Below, one piece after another: positions 8,045 to 16,598 of a stretch of DNA of 64,000 nt (the stretch's first letter is position 1; each line of letters opens with the position of its first letter). The position numbers and the translations under genes are program-made. A model generated the notes under the pieces. It was not told the origin of the DNA, searched no databases, and saw only the letters and a list, made by a program, of their open reading frames with translations. The stretch is from NCBI GenBank assembly GCA_963698435.1, contig CAVOQV010000018.1:310001-374000 (forward strand), given 5' to 3'. Source of the stretch: Sva-07 sp963698435 (GTDB taxonomy: Bacteria > Actinomycetota > Acidimicrobiia > Acidimicrobiales > Ilumatobacteraceae).

Positions 8045-9511
8045 GTGGAGTTGTCGGAGCGTTCACTCGGGTGGCTGCGTTACCTCCACCGAAAGGCGCA
8101 CACCCCGGACGACTGGAGTCGTGAGGGTCATCCGCACGCGCACTGGGACGATCGATCCGATCCGCCGATGGCGAGCTGGCATCGCTTCGACCTCGTCGAC
8201 TCGTCGTACGCGATGGGGCTGATGGCGCACCGCACCCCGGCGTGGACCGAGCCGTACGTGGCGATCCTCGATCAGCTGATCGAACGGCACACCGGCTGGT
8301 GGTCCGCGAGTGACTGGTTGACCCAGTTCGGCCACGATCCCAACCGCGCCGACTATCCCGACGTCTACCGGTTGTTCATCCCGCCGGAGCTCTTCGGTAA
8401 CTACGACGCGCCAGGGTGGACGGCCAACGGGATCGAGCCATGGGGTGTCCAGATGGATCCGGTGGCGGCGGACGGGATGCTGTTCTACAAGGGCTTCTTC
8501 CTCGTGTTGCTCGGGATCCGCTCGATGATCGCGGGTGACGGTGATCGCTGGAATCAGCCGTTCGAGATGATCCGCGACGGCGACAACACCTTCACCTGGA
8601 CGCATTCGGAGATCGCCGAACACCTGTGTCAGCAGTGGCTCGCCGCCCCGATCGGCTGTCATTGAGAGAACACCAAGGTCTGGCCGTTTTGACTGGCCGG
8701 AGCTGGCCTCGGTCTGAGGCTCCACGACAACCGCTACGGCACCGACTACCACCGCCAGGCGTTCGAGCCGTGGTGGCAGTACGCCCGCGAGCACTATCTC
8801 GACCTTGGGGGCGATACCGCCCCGGACACGACGACCTTCTACTACGACCCGATGCTCGACGTGCACCATCGCCTGCCGGTGGCCGCCGCGCTGACGACGT
8901 CGTTCTACGCCGCGCCGCAGCAACCCGACGATGCCCGGCGCCTGTTCGAGGCGGGGTACCTCTCGATCGGTCTCGGCGATGAACTGCCGTTGCCGCTGAA
9001 ACCGAACCGGGCGATCGGTTCGTCGCTCGTGCTCGCCCGCGAATGGGGACTCGTCGACCTCGTCGACCGGCTCTCGCGTGGGATCGACGCGTCGTACGAA
9101 CCGACCTGGGACACCGAGCTCGGCGAGTTCACCTGGGCCATGGGATTGGGCGAGCCGTATCCCCGCGGGCAGTTCAATGCGTTCCTCGCGGCCGGCGAGG
9201 CGGCCGGAGCCGGGATGTGGACCCGTCTCTCCGAGGCGCCGCTCGAGCCGTGTCCGCAGATCGTGGGTGTCGACTTCCCGGCGATGGCGTTCACCCGGGC
9301 CGAGTGGGTCGACGGCAACCTCCGACTGCGCCTTGCGCCGTTGCAGGAGGACTCGACGAAGCGCACCAGCTTCCGCATCGTCGGGGCCGAGCCGCGCAAT
9401 TGGGAGGTGCACGGCATGGACGGCGTCAGCCTCGATCTGTCGAGCACCGGTCTCGAGGTCCGGGTGCCCATGATCGCGAGCGACCTCGACCTGATTCGCA
9501 GCAGCTACTGA
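8045..9511 (+). CDS. Linalool dehydratase/isomerase (LinD/Ldi) family protein with two in-frame TGA codons: putative double selenoprotein
   Basis: One continuous frame of 489 codons (GTG start at 8045) is interrupted only by TGA at 8663-8665 (codon 207) and 8690-8692 (codon 216). The protein around them reads WLAAPIGCH-TGA-ENTKVWPF-TGA-LAGAGLGL and later NRYGTDYHRQAFEPWW. As I recall it, Castellaniella LinD has CEPDNYFVQC followed by a GTDY motif; its two cysteines, nine residues apart and catalytic, align exactly with the two TGAs. Sequence before (FYKGFFLVLLG) and after (YYDPMLDVHHRLP) also fits the family. All other genes here use TGA as stop, so general recoding is excluded. Selenocysteine insertion is the simplest reading; a nonsense-mutated pseudogene is the alternative. 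The histidine usual in YKGH is Phe here, so the substrate may differ. No strong ribosome binding site is seen. Confidence 0.75.
8673..8712 (+). promoter_or_regulatory. SECIS-like hairpin after the first in-frame TGA
   Basis: The upper stem TCTGGCC (8679-8685) pairs with GGCCGGA (8695-8701), seven pairs including one G-U. It closes a 9-nt apical loop GTTTTGACT that starts with G and contains the second TGA. A lower stem CCAAGG/CCTCGG (one mismatch) is separated by a 5-nt bulge. The loop begins 20 nt after the TGA. Known bacterial SECIS elements have the loop roughly 16-37 nt downstream with a G at its start. Folding was done by eye only. Confidence 0.5.
8699..8723 (+). promoter_or_regulatory. 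SECIS-like hairpin after the second in-frame TGA
   Basis: GGAG (8699-8702) pairs with CTCC (8720-8723) and CCTC (8707-8710) with GAGG (8716-8719), with a 4-nt bulge on the 5' side. The apical loop is GGTCT, which resembles the loop I recall from the E. coli fdhF SECIS. It starts 18 nt after the second TGA. This hairpin excludes the first one, so each could form only while its own TGA is being decoded. By-eye fold. Confidence 0.5.
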
Positions 9512-9615
9512 CGACTTCGCCGCGGGCCCGTTTCCGCCATCGCCGGTCTGTTCGTCTCGGTGCCGATGTCGACGTCCTCGTAACCTGCGCACCATCTCAC
9601 GGAAGGGGAGCGACG

Positions 9616-10692
9616 ATGGACGTACCTGCGACGCCTGCCGACATCACGGCGGCATATCTGAACGAGGTGGCATCTGCAGCCCTCGGTGGGGGCGAGGTGA
9701 CCGGAGTCCGGTGCACCGACATCGGTGAGGGGACCGGCATCTTCGGCCAGATCGCTCGTCTCGATCTCACGGGGACCGGTGGCGACGGCACGATGCCGGG
9801 CTCGATCGTTGCGAAGATGGCCTGTACCGAACCGGCGAACCTCGAGATCGCCCAGATGCTCGGCTTGTACGAGCGTGAGATCAAGATGTTCGAGCACGTC
9901 CTGGACGACACGCCGATCCGTACGCCGACATGTCATGGTGCCGTCCGCGCGGGCGACGGTCGGTTCCTGCTCCTGCTCGAGGATCTGTCGGTCGACTACG
10001 ACGTCGGTGACCAGGTCGTTGGCGCAACGCTCGACCAGGCCGAACGAATCGTCGAGACCCTTGCAGCGATGCATGCGACGTGGTGGGAGAAGCCCGAACT
10101 CGCAGCGATGACCTGGCTGCCCGTCCCGAATGCACCTCAGTACCTGGCTGCGGTACCCAACATCTACCGAGCGGGACTTGCCGTGCTCGAAACCGAGTGG
10201 GCCGATCGCGTCCCGCCGGCGGCGATCGACGTCGCCCGCTCGGTCGACCCGCTGTTCGAGGAGTTGCTCGAGCGGACCGCAGGCGGCCCGTCGACCCTGA
10301 TCCACTCCGACACGAGGCTCGACAACGTCTTCTTCGAGAAGGACGGCGACGGCATCGCCATGATCGACTTCCAGCTCGCCCTGCAGGGGCGAGCGGTTGC
10401 CGACATCGCGTACCTCGTCGGCACCAGCGTGCCGCACGAGCTCGGTCGGGAACACTGGGAGGCGATCCTGCGCCACTGGCACGATGCGATCGTCGACCTC
10501 GGCGTCACCGACTACCCGTTCGACGATGCGCTCCGGCACTACCGCGAAGCGGCGATGTACTTCCTGTCGGGTGCGATGTCGCTGATCGGGACGTTCGACG
10601 CCGGCAACGACCGTGGCGCCTCCATGGTCGAGGCCTATTCCACGAGGATCCTGAACCACGTGGTCGACATCGACGCTCGGGCGGTTCTCTGA
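9616..10692 (+). CDS. Phosphotransferase family protein (aminoglycoside phosphotransferase/choline kinase fold)
   Basis: A 358-residue kinase-fold protein. The catalytic loop reads LIHSDTRLDNVFF near residue 230 and the metal-binding motif is IAMIDFQLA; a small-lobe lysine sits in SIVAKMACTEP. The layout is that of APH/EcKinase-like proteins, which phosphorylate small hydroxylated molecules. ATG 9616 follows the strong ribosome binding site GGAAGGGGAG; the longer open frame upstream is a shadow of the LinD gene. It is 104 bp downstream of the LinD-family gene on the same strand, but a functional link is unproven. Confidence 0.85.
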   Translation: MDVPATPADITAAYLNEVASAALGGGEVTGVRCTDIGEGTGIFGQIARLDLTGTGGDGTMPGSIVAKMACTEPANLEIAQMLGLYEREIKMFEHVLDDTPIRTPTCHGAVRAGDGRFLLLLEDLSVDYDVGDQVVGATLDQAERIVETLAAMHATWWEKPELAAMTWLPVPNAPQYLAAVPNIYRAGLAVLETEWADRVPPAAIDVARSVDPLFEELLERTAGGPSTLIHSDTRLDNVFFEKDGDGIAMIDFQLALQGRAVADIAYLVGTSVPHELGREHWEAILRHWHDAIVDLGVTDYPFDDALRHYREAAMYFLSGAMSLIGTFDAGNDRGASMVEAYSTRILNHVVDIDARAVL

Positions 10693-10770
10693 CCTCCGAT
10701 CGCGAGCCGAGCCCGTCGATCAACGGCGTGGAGCGGCTCGCACGTTGTCCGGGAGCTCGGTGGTGGAACG

Positions 10771-11946
10771 TCAGTCCACGGCCGTCCAGGCGCCGTTGTT
10801 CGATGACGAGGCGATGGCCGCTTCGACGAACGCAACTCCTCGGACCCCGTCGAGGGCATTCGGGAACACCATCGCCAGAGGGTCGGGATCGACGCCGGCG
10901 CGGCGAGCGGCGATTGCCTCGGCCGCATCGGAGTAGACGTTCGCGAAGCCCTCGTGGAACCCCTCCGGGTGCCCGGCGACGATTCGGCTGGCTCGCCGCG
11001 CCAGCGGCAAGGTGCCCGGCCCGTTGGGAGTCCGCACCTCGGCGGGGGCGCCGAGCGGCTTGAACGTGAGCTGCGTCGGCAGTTCCTGCATCCACTCGAT
11101 CGTCCCCTTGGTGCCGGACACTCGGAGCCGAAGACAGTTCTCGACGCCTGCCGCTGCCTGCGTGACCCAGAACGAGCCGCGAGCGCCGTTGTCGAAGCGG
11201 AGCAGCGCGCCCGTGTAGTCGTCGACCAGACGGTTCGCCACGATGTGTCCGACGTCGGCGGCGAGCTCGCTGACCTCGAGCCCGGTCACGAAGCGAACGA
11301 GGTTGTGTGCGTGAGTGCCGATGTCGCCCATCACGAGCGATGGGCCGCCGCGGACGGGGTCGTACCGCCACGGAAGCGCACCGACGCGATCGGGGTCACG
11401 GTCGCCTGCCTTGCCGCCCTGCACGTACTCGACCTGCACGAGTTGAATCGTGCCGAGCATGCCGTCGGCGACCATGGCCCGCGCCTGGCGGACCATCGGG
11501 TAGCCCGTGTAGTTGTGCGTCAGGCAGAAGACCAGGCCCGTCTCCTCGACCGTGGCGAGGACATCGAGCGCCTCGGACAGGCTGTTGGTGATCGGCTTGT
11601 CGCAGATGACGTCGAAGCCGTGGCGCAGCGCGCTGGTCGCGTACTCGTGGTGGCTGTCGTTCGGGGTCATGATCGCAACGACGTCGGCGCCGTCGGACCG
11701 GCCCGCTTCGGCGTCGAACAGCCCCTGAGCGGTTGCGTGCGCGCGCTTGGGTTCGATTCCGAGTGCGACCGCTGCCGTCACCGATCGCTCGGGGTCTGAC
11801 GACAAGGCGCCGGCGACGATCTCGTAGCGGTCGTCGAGTCGTGCGGCTGAGCGGTGCATCGAGCCGATGAAGCTGCCCGGACCGCCGCCGACCACCGCCA
11901 ACCGGAGTCGCCTGCCGAGCATGTCGATTACCGGATTCGTGTCCAT
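10771..11946 (-). CDS. Gfo/Idh/MocA family oxidoreductase
   Basis: A 391-residue NAD(P)-dependent sugar or inositol dehydrogenase-like protein. The Rossmann motif is VVGGGPGSFIG at the N-terminus, the family lysine is in VICDKPITNS, and the C-terminal domain carries the GGPSLVMGDIGTHAHNLV histidine region. Substrates in this family are mostly sugars and cyclitols; the specific one cannot be read. The start could also be the Met nine codons inside. Divergent from the kinase gene at 12041, with which it may share a regulatory region and a sugar pathway. Confidence 0.88.
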   Translation of the reverse strand: MDTNPVIDMLGRRLRLAVVGGGPGSFIGSMHRSAARLDDRYEIVAGALSSDPERSVTAAVALGIEPKRAHATAQGLFDAEAGRSDGADVVAIMTPNDSHHEYATSALRHGFDVICDKPITNSLSEALDVLATVEETGLVFCLTHNYTGYPMVRQARAMVADGMLGTIQLVQVEYVQGGKAGDRDPDRVGALPWRYDPVRGGPSLVMGDIGTHAHNLVRFVTGLEVSELAADVGHIVANRLVDDYTGALLRFDNGARGSFWVTQAAAGVENCLRLRVSGTKGTIEWMQELPTQLTFKPLGAPAEVRTPNGPGTLPLARRASRIVAGHPEGFHEGFANVYSDAAEAIAARRAGVDPDPLAMVFPNALDGVRGVAFVEAAIASSSNNGAWTAVD

Positions 11947-12040
11947 GTGCGGATCCTCTCGGTCGATGTCGGACCCGACGCTAGTAGCTCATCGCGGCCC
12001 GACTCCTTGGTCGCCGTACCCGGTCGTGGAGACTGGGGGC

Positions 12041-12718
12041 GTGAGCGACTCGGCCGCAGCGCCTCCCGGTGAGATCACCCTTGAGGAGGATGACCTGGGC
12101 GCGTGGATCCGTGATCACGCGTCGGGCGCCGACCGCTACGTGTTCGGGATCGCTGGTCCGCCCGGCAGCGGCAAGTCGACCGTCGCGGACCGGATCGCAG
12201 CCGAGCTGGGCGCGCCGGTCGTTCCGATGGACGGGTTCCATCTGCCCAACGAGACATTGCGCGCTCGTGGTCTGCTCGACACCAAGGGAGCCCCGGAAAC
12301 GTTCGCGTCGACCGAGTTCGTCGACCTGGTCCGCTCACTCCGCAATGCCACGGGCGTCGTCCGATGCCCCGCGTTCGATCGCACCGTCGACGAACCGATT
12401 CCGGACCGGATCGACGTGCACCCTGACGATGTGGTGGTGATCGTGGAGGGCAACTACCTGCTGCTCGATCGAGGACCATGGTCGACGCTTCCGGAGCTGT
12501 GCGATGCGATCGCCTACCTCGATGTTCCCGCTGGGCTGCGATGTGAGCGTCTCGTCGCCCGACACGTCTCGTTCGGTCGGAGCCAGCCCGAGGCGGTGGC
12601 ATTCGTTCAGCGCTCCGACCTGGCGAACGCGGCCCTGGTGGAGGCCAGCCGGGCGCGAGCTGACCTGATCGTGGTTCGCGATCCTGGGTCCGGCACGATG
12701 ACGGCGGGGAGCGTGTGA
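12041..12718 (+). CDS. P-loop nucleoside/sugar kinase (uridine kinase-like)
   Basis: A 225-residue protein with Walker A GPPGSGKST (residues 39-47), PVVPMDGFHLPNE after it, and VVIVEGNYLLLDRGPW in the position typical of the YggC/FrcK/uridine kinase-like group. The start is the GTG at 12041; the open frame upstream lies in the intergenic region and is not protein-like. It likely phosphorylates a sugar or nucleoside with ATP in the cytoplasm. Divergent from the Gfo/Idh/MocA gene, which supports carbohydrate metabolism. Confidence 0.8.
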   Translation: MSDSAAAPPGEITLEEDDLGAWIRDHASGADRYVFGIAGPPGSGKSTVADRIAAELGAPVVPMDGFHLPNETLRARGLLDTKGAPETFASTEFVDLVRSLRNATGVVRCPAFDRTVDEPIPDRIDVHPDDVVVIVEGNYLLLDRGPWSTLPELCDAIAYLDVPAGLRCERLVARHVSFGRSQPEAVAFVQRSDLANAALVEASRARADLIVVRDPGSGTMTAGSV

Positions 12719-12730
12719 CAACATCGCACG

Positions 12731-13302
12731 ATGACCAGCGAAGCAGTCGATGCCGTGCGGACGACCCATGGCCACTTCCGGCAGGTCGTGACCGGCCTGT
12801 TGGCGGACGACTGGTCGTAACCCAGCGCATGCGAGGGGTGGCGCGTTCAGGATGTGCTCGCCCACGTCACGTCCAACCAGAAGAAGTTCGTCGATCCGAC
12901 GCCCCCGCCTGCCGAGCCGCTGCCCGCGATGACCGCCGAGGAAGCGGTGGAGGCGCTGGTCGCCCGCGCAAGGACTGGAGCGTCGTCGACCTCCTTGCCG
13001 AGTACGACCGGTACGCGGACGCATGGTTCGGTGCGCTCGACGCGATGCAGCACGAAACCGACCGCCTCGACGATGGGCCGCTTGCTGACCTCGGCACGTA
13101 CCCGATGCACATGGTGGCGAACGTGTTCGCGTTCGACCACTACTGCCATCTACGTATCGACCCCGCAGCACAGGCCACGGTTGAGTCGTCGGCGCACGAC
13201 TTCGTGCGTTGGGGGACCGAACGTTGCGACTGGCGGGAGTGCTGCTCGGTCGTGGGCGACGAGGACTATGCCGCCGTGCTCGACACGCTCGACATCGTCT
13301 GA
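12731..13302 (+). pseudogene. Degraded DinB/maleylpyruvate isomerase-family (TIGR03083-like) protein
   Basis: From ATG 12731 the frame reads MTSEAVDAVRTTHGHFRQVV and then meets TAA at 12818. The same frame continues with PSACEGWRVQDVLAHVTSNQKK, the family's characteristic W-rich block with a metal-ligand-type histidine. Near 12970 the homology moves to another frame (DWSVVDLLAEYDRYADAWFGAL...YPMHMVANVFAFDHYCHL). One nonsense codon plus one frameshift indicate a dead gene. The family comprises mycothiol-dependent enzymes and unknowns. The TAA cannot be selenocysteine. Confidence 0.75.
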
Positions 13303-13386
13303 CTGCGCTCGGCCCGCATGTCCCGGCGGTCGGGCACGACTGCTCGGTAACGTGTTCGCTGCCGCGGACCAGTGTCTCTCGGCCCA

Positions 13387-13459
13387 GCCTCTGTAGCTCA
13401 GTGGATAGAGCATCGGTTTCCTAAACCGTGTGTCGCAGGTTCGATCCCTGCCAGGGGCG
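13387..13459 (+). tRNA. tRNA-Arg (anticodon CCT)
   Basis: A 73-nt cloverleaf: acceptor GCCTCTG/CAGGGGC, D-arm GCTC...GAGC, anticodon loop TTCCTAA with CCT at positions 34-36, T-arm GCAGG-TTCGATC-CCTGC. The outermost anticodon-stem pair is T-T. CCA is not encoded. It reads AGG codons. Its 3' half is repeated perfectly at 19440-19483, marking it as the integration site of a genomic island. Confidence 0.93.
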
Positions 13460-13461
13460 CC
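13418..13461. repeat. attL: 3' part of tRNA-Arg
   Basis: 44 bp, from TTCCTAAACCG in the anticodon loop to GGGGCGCC just after the tRNA, identical to 19440-19483. The intact tRNA is on this side, so the element's integration restored the gene. Direct repeat of a tRNA 3' end is the usual signature of tyrosine-recombinase islands. Confidence 0.88.
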
Positions 13462-13462
13462 G

Positions 13463-13740
13463 AACAACACTTGGAAGATCGGCTCGAAGGTGACCGTCGC
13501 CGGCAGTCGAAGAAGTCGTACTCGACGAAGAAGGAAGCGCAAGAAGCGCTGGCGACTGCGATCGACGCGCACCGCCGGCAGGACTCCGTTGCGCCGACGG
13601 ATCTGAGAGTCAGCGACTTCGTCGACACGTGGCTGCACGCGCTCGAGACACAGGGTCGCAAGGTGACGACCGCGACGGGCGGTCGGCGTCCGACCGCCAC
13701 TTGCGTGGCCGTCCACCTTTGCCAGGAACCGTCATGGTGA
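13463..13740 (+). pseudogene. Tyrosine recombinase (phage-type integrase), N-terminal remnant
   Basis: Immediately after the tRNA the frame encodes RRQSKKSYSTKKEAQEAL then RVSDFVDTWLHALETQGRKVTT. This is the arm-binding and start of the core-binding (SAM-like) domain of actinobacterial integrases. It stops at TGA 13740 without any catalytic domain (no R..H-x-x-R..Y), and no Met start precedes it. Position directly beside attL is where the island's integrase is expected. A deletion has removed most of the gene, so excision would need a helper. Confidence 0.65.
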
Positions 13741-13935
13741 GAGCGCAACGAAACGCAACGATTGGGTACGCCGACCGGGTAGTACTCTGTGAGGGCGCTG
13801 CATGCTTGACGCCCCGCCGAGATCACAGCGATTATGCAGCGGGTCGATCGAGCCAACAGGTCCCACACTTCGCCGGCGATGCGGCGCGTTGGCGTGCGTC
13901 TTGCCCCGGGTTTATCGCTCGGGCGCGATGCGTGC

Positions 13936-14385
13936 TCATCGGTGGCGCTCCGGCGGAGCAGTGAGCCCCGGTGATGGTGTGGCGGATGCCGAAGGGGTTC
14001 GCAAGAGCCACATCTGGGCGATAGCGAACGCTCCGACGATGGCCGCGATGATTCCGATGATGGCGGCACCGCTGCTCGAGTACCAGCCGGCGATGATGGT
14101 CGCGATCGACGCGGCGACCCAGCCGCCGTCGGCCATGCTGACTGCCGGCACCCATCGGCGCAGATTCTGCTCGTCGGAGTGCGAGAGCGCGATGACGGCG
14201 AGGGCGAACGCGACGAGGCCGGCACCGATGATGCGGACCCAGCCCGACTGCGCGGTGTCGAGCCAGTTGTCGACACGCTCGCCAGCGACCAGTGCGGTCA
14301 GACCTGCGAGTCCTGATGTGGTGGCGTTGGCGGTGAGGATGATGCGGAGTTTCGTGATCGGATCGGTGTTGGCAGAGAATTCCAT
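13936..14385 (-). CDS. Small integral membrane protein of unknown function
   Basis: A 149-residue protein, start ATG 14385 (MEFSANTDPITKLRIILTAN). Four hydrophobic segments are visible (about residues 15-32, 48-66, 80-100 and 104-125; for example GWVRIIGAGLVAFALAVIAL, AAIIGIIAAIVGAFAIAQMW), followed by a polar Ser/Pro-rich tail. It looks like small actinobacterial four-helix membrane proteins seen divergent from regulators. Here it is divergent from the XRE regulator at 14471, which may control it. I do not recognise a specific family. Confidence 0.65.
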   Translation of the reverse strand: MEFSANTDPITKLRIILTANATTSGLAGLTALVAGERVDNWLDTAQSGWVRIIGAGLVAFALAVIALSHSDEQNLRRWVPAVSMADGGWVAASIATIIAGWYSSSGAAIIGIIAAIVGAFAIAQMWLLRTPSASATPSPGLTAPPERHR

Positions 14386-14470
14386 GAGTCGATCGTGACG
14401 ACCGAGCAGTCCGGATTCCATGACGTGTTGGGTCATGGCTCTCAGGATGAGGCTTCCTACGCTTGGCATC

Positions 14471-15289
14471 ATGTCCCGACCGACGGATCTCCATGCAGGA
14501 ACCTTGTTGCGGCATTGGCGGTCGGTGCGCCGATTGAGCCAGCTCGACGTTTCGAGCCGGACGGGCGTGTCGACGCGGCATCTGTCGTGTGTCGAGACCG
14601 GTCGGGCCAAGCCGAGCCGCGAGCTGCTGCTGTACCTGGCAGACGAATTCGAGATGCCCAAACGCGCCGTCAACGACATGCTGCTCGCGGCCGGGTTCGC
14701 GCCGGTGTTCAGCGAGTACTCGCTCGACGACGACGCGCTGGCTGCAGCTCGTGACGTGATCAGACTGGTGCTCGACGGCAACGATCCGAACCCGACGACG
14801 GTGATCGACACACGCTGGAATGTTGTCGATGCCAACACTGCCGCGTTCTGGTTCACCGCCGGTGTCGACCCGGCACTGCTCACGCAACAGTTGAACGTGG
14901 CCCGCTTGAGCCTGCACCCCGACGGGCTCGCGTCACGGGTGACGAACTTCGACGAGTACGCCGGCCAGTTGCTGCGTCACATGCGCCACGTTCTCGTGCT
15001 CACCCAGGACGACGAACTCCGAGCCTTGATCGACGAGTGCGAGACCTACGCCCCAACGGCTGCTCGCACCATGCCAACAGCCCCGGACGTCGTGCTGCCC
15101 CTGAGGATCCTCATCGATGGTGTCGAGCTGTCGTTCCTGTCGACCGTGACCACCTTTGGGACCGCTCAGGACGTGACGTTGTCGGAGCTGTCGATCGAGA
15201 CGCTCTACCCGGCCGATCAAACCACCCGGGAGATCCTGGCGGCGCGGCCATGGATCGATCGAGCGTCCGATCTGTCCGCAGTTGTTTGA
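14471..15289 (+). CDS. XRE-family transcriptional regulator (MmyB-like ligand-binding C-terminus)
   Basis: 272 residues. An N-terminal helix-turn-helix (LLRHWRSVRRLSQLDVSSRT, then TRHLSCVETGRAKPSRELLL) is followed by a MmyB-type PAS-like domain: VVDANTAAFWF, AGQLLRHMRHVLVL, and near the end LSIETLYPADQTTREILA. This family represses or activates neighbouring oxidoreductase genes in response to small hydrophobic ligands. The start MSRPTDLHAG is preferred over an upstream Met. It lies between the divergent membrane protein and the SnoaL/LLM/SRPBCC/hydrolase run, whose local regulator it probably is. Confidence 0.85.
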   Translation: MSRPTDLHAGTLLRHWRSVRRLSQLDVSSRTGVSTRHLSCVETGRAKPSRELLLYLADEFEMPKRAVNDMLLAAGFAPVFSEYSLDDDALAAARDVIRLVLDGNDPNPTTVIDTRWNVVDANTAAFWFTAGVDPALLTQQLNVARLSLHPDGLASRVTNFDEYAGQLLRHMRHVLVLTQDDELRALIDECETYAPTAARTMPTAPDVVLPLRILIDGVELSFLSTVTTFGTAQDVTLSELSIETLYPADQTTREILAARPWIDRASDLSAVV

Positions 15290-15328
15290 CCCAACGGGTC
15301 ATCGCTTCGCGTCATGAGGTGCCTGACG

Positions 15329-15726
15329 ATGGCACACATGACCAACACGACTGACACCACCACCGACCCCCAGACCGTGATCGACGGCTACTTCGAGTGC
15401 TGGAACGCGACCAGCGACACCGCTCGCAGCGAAGCGATCCGCGCACCTGGGCACCGGACGCGCAGTCCAGCGACCCGATCGCCGAGGTCGCTGGCCACGA
15501 GCAGCTGGCGGCGATGTTCGCCGGGTTCCACGCCACCTACCCGGGAAGCTCGTTCCGTCAGAAGGGCGGCGTCGACGCCCACCACAACCTGGTGCGGTGG
15601 GGATGGGAGATGATCGGCGCCGACGGTGTCGTCACACTCGACGGCCTCGACGTTGCAGTCATCGACGATGGCCGGATCGTGCACCTCGCCGGGTTCTTCG
15701 GCTACGACCAGCCAGCCGCGCTGTGA
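15329..15726 (+). pseudogene. SnoaL/NTF2-like protein, frameshifted
   Basis: Starts MAHMTNTTDTTTDPQTVIDG then YFECWNATSDTARSEAI. After about 15443 the NTF2-like fold continues in another frame: TWAPDAQSSDPIAEVAGHEQ, AAMFAGFHATYPGSSFR, VTLDGLDVAVIDDGRI and GFFGYDQPAAL. One missing base in the CGCGCACC tract accounts for it. SnoaL-like proteins are small cyclases, isomerases or binding proteins. Followed 26 bp later by the LLM oxidoreductase gene. Confidence 0.75.
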
Positions 15727-15752
15727 ACGCGACGAAGCAACGCGACACTGGG

Positions 15753-16598
15753 ATGAAGGTCGGAGTGATGATCTTCGCCACCGACCAGACGATGCCGATG
15801 CAGCGTCTCGCACCCGAAGTCGAAGCACGTGGGTTCGACTCGTTGTGGGTCACCGAGAAGACCCATGTCCCGGTGTCACGTACGACGCCGTGGCCCGGTG
15901 GTGAGCTCCCCGAGTGGTACCGACGCACGTGCGACCCATTCGTTGCGCTCGGCGCAGCTGCCGCAACGACGACCCGGCTGCGCATCGGGACCGGCGTGGC
16001 GTTGCTTGCCTTGCGCGACCCGGTCATCGCAGCCAAGACGATCGCCACGCTCGACTGGCAGTCCGCAGGGCGGCTCGAACTCGGCGTCGGCTACGGATGG
16101 AACCGAGAGGAGTGCGCAACACACGGCGTCGATCTCGACACCGTGCGCCACCGGCTGATCGACCACGTCGCCCTCATGCGCCGACTCTGGGCCGACGACG
16201 AGGGCTCCTACAGCGGCGACTACTGCTCGGTCGGACCGTCGTGGTCCTGGCCCAAGCCCGTCCAGCAGCCCGCCCCGCCGATCCACGTCGGGGCTCGCGC
16301 CACCAGCGAGGTGTTCGACGACATCGCCACCTGGGCCGACGGGTGGCTCCCGATCGAGGGCTACGGCGACGTCATCGACCAGCTGCCTCGACTCCGCAAC
16401 GCCTTCGAACGACACGACCGAGACCCCGAGACCGCGGTCGTGTCCGTGTACTCATCTCAGGGCGACCCGGCACTCGTGGCCGGCTACCACGAGGCTGGCG
16501 TCGATCGAGTCGTCGTCTGGCTTCCACCAGCCGACGAGGTCACCGTGCTCGCCGCGCTCGATACCCACGCCCACCAACTCGTCGAGCACCTCTCATGA
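15753..16598 (+). CDS. LLM-class F420-dependent oxidoreductase
   Basis: A 281-residue TIM-barrel protein of the luciferase-like monooxygenase superfamily in its F420-dependent branch: MKVGVMIFATDQTM, ARGFDSLWVTEKTHVPVS, TRLRIGTGVALLALRDPVI, LELGVGYGWNREECATHG and PIHVGARATSEVF. Hydride transfer with F420 to an unknown carbonyl or unsaturated substrate is expected. Its stop overlaps the SRPBCC start as ATGA, so the genes are coupled. It is the only intact member of the catabolic module in the island. Confidence 0.88.
   Translation: MKVGVMIFATDQTMPMQRLAPEVEARGFDSLWVTEKTHVPVSRTTPWPGGELPEWYRRTCDPFVALGAAAATTTRLRIGTGVALLALRDPVIAAKTIATLDWQSAGRLELGVGYGWNREECATHGVDLDTVRHRLIDHVALMRRLWADDEGSYSGDYCSVGPSWSWPKPVQQPAPPIHVGARATSEVFDDIATWADGWLPIEGYGDVIDQLPRLRNAFERHDRDPETAVVSVYSSQGDPALVAGYHEAGVDRVVVWLPPADEVTVLAALDTHAHQLVEHLS

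Noticed and set aside
7733..8665. A 310-codon open frame starting inside the glutaminase gene
   Set aside because: Its first part is an out-of-frame shadow of glutaminase; family-like sequence begins only at about 8045, where a GTG start is available.
8626..8982. A 118-codon frame across the two TGA codons of the LinD gene
   Set aside because: Arg/Pro-rich shadow in another frame; it does not explain the family similarity, which stays in one frame through both TGAs.
12818..12820. In-frame stop within the DinB-like gene considered as possible recoding
   Set aside because: It is TAA, not TGA, and a frameshift follows, so the gene is simply broken.
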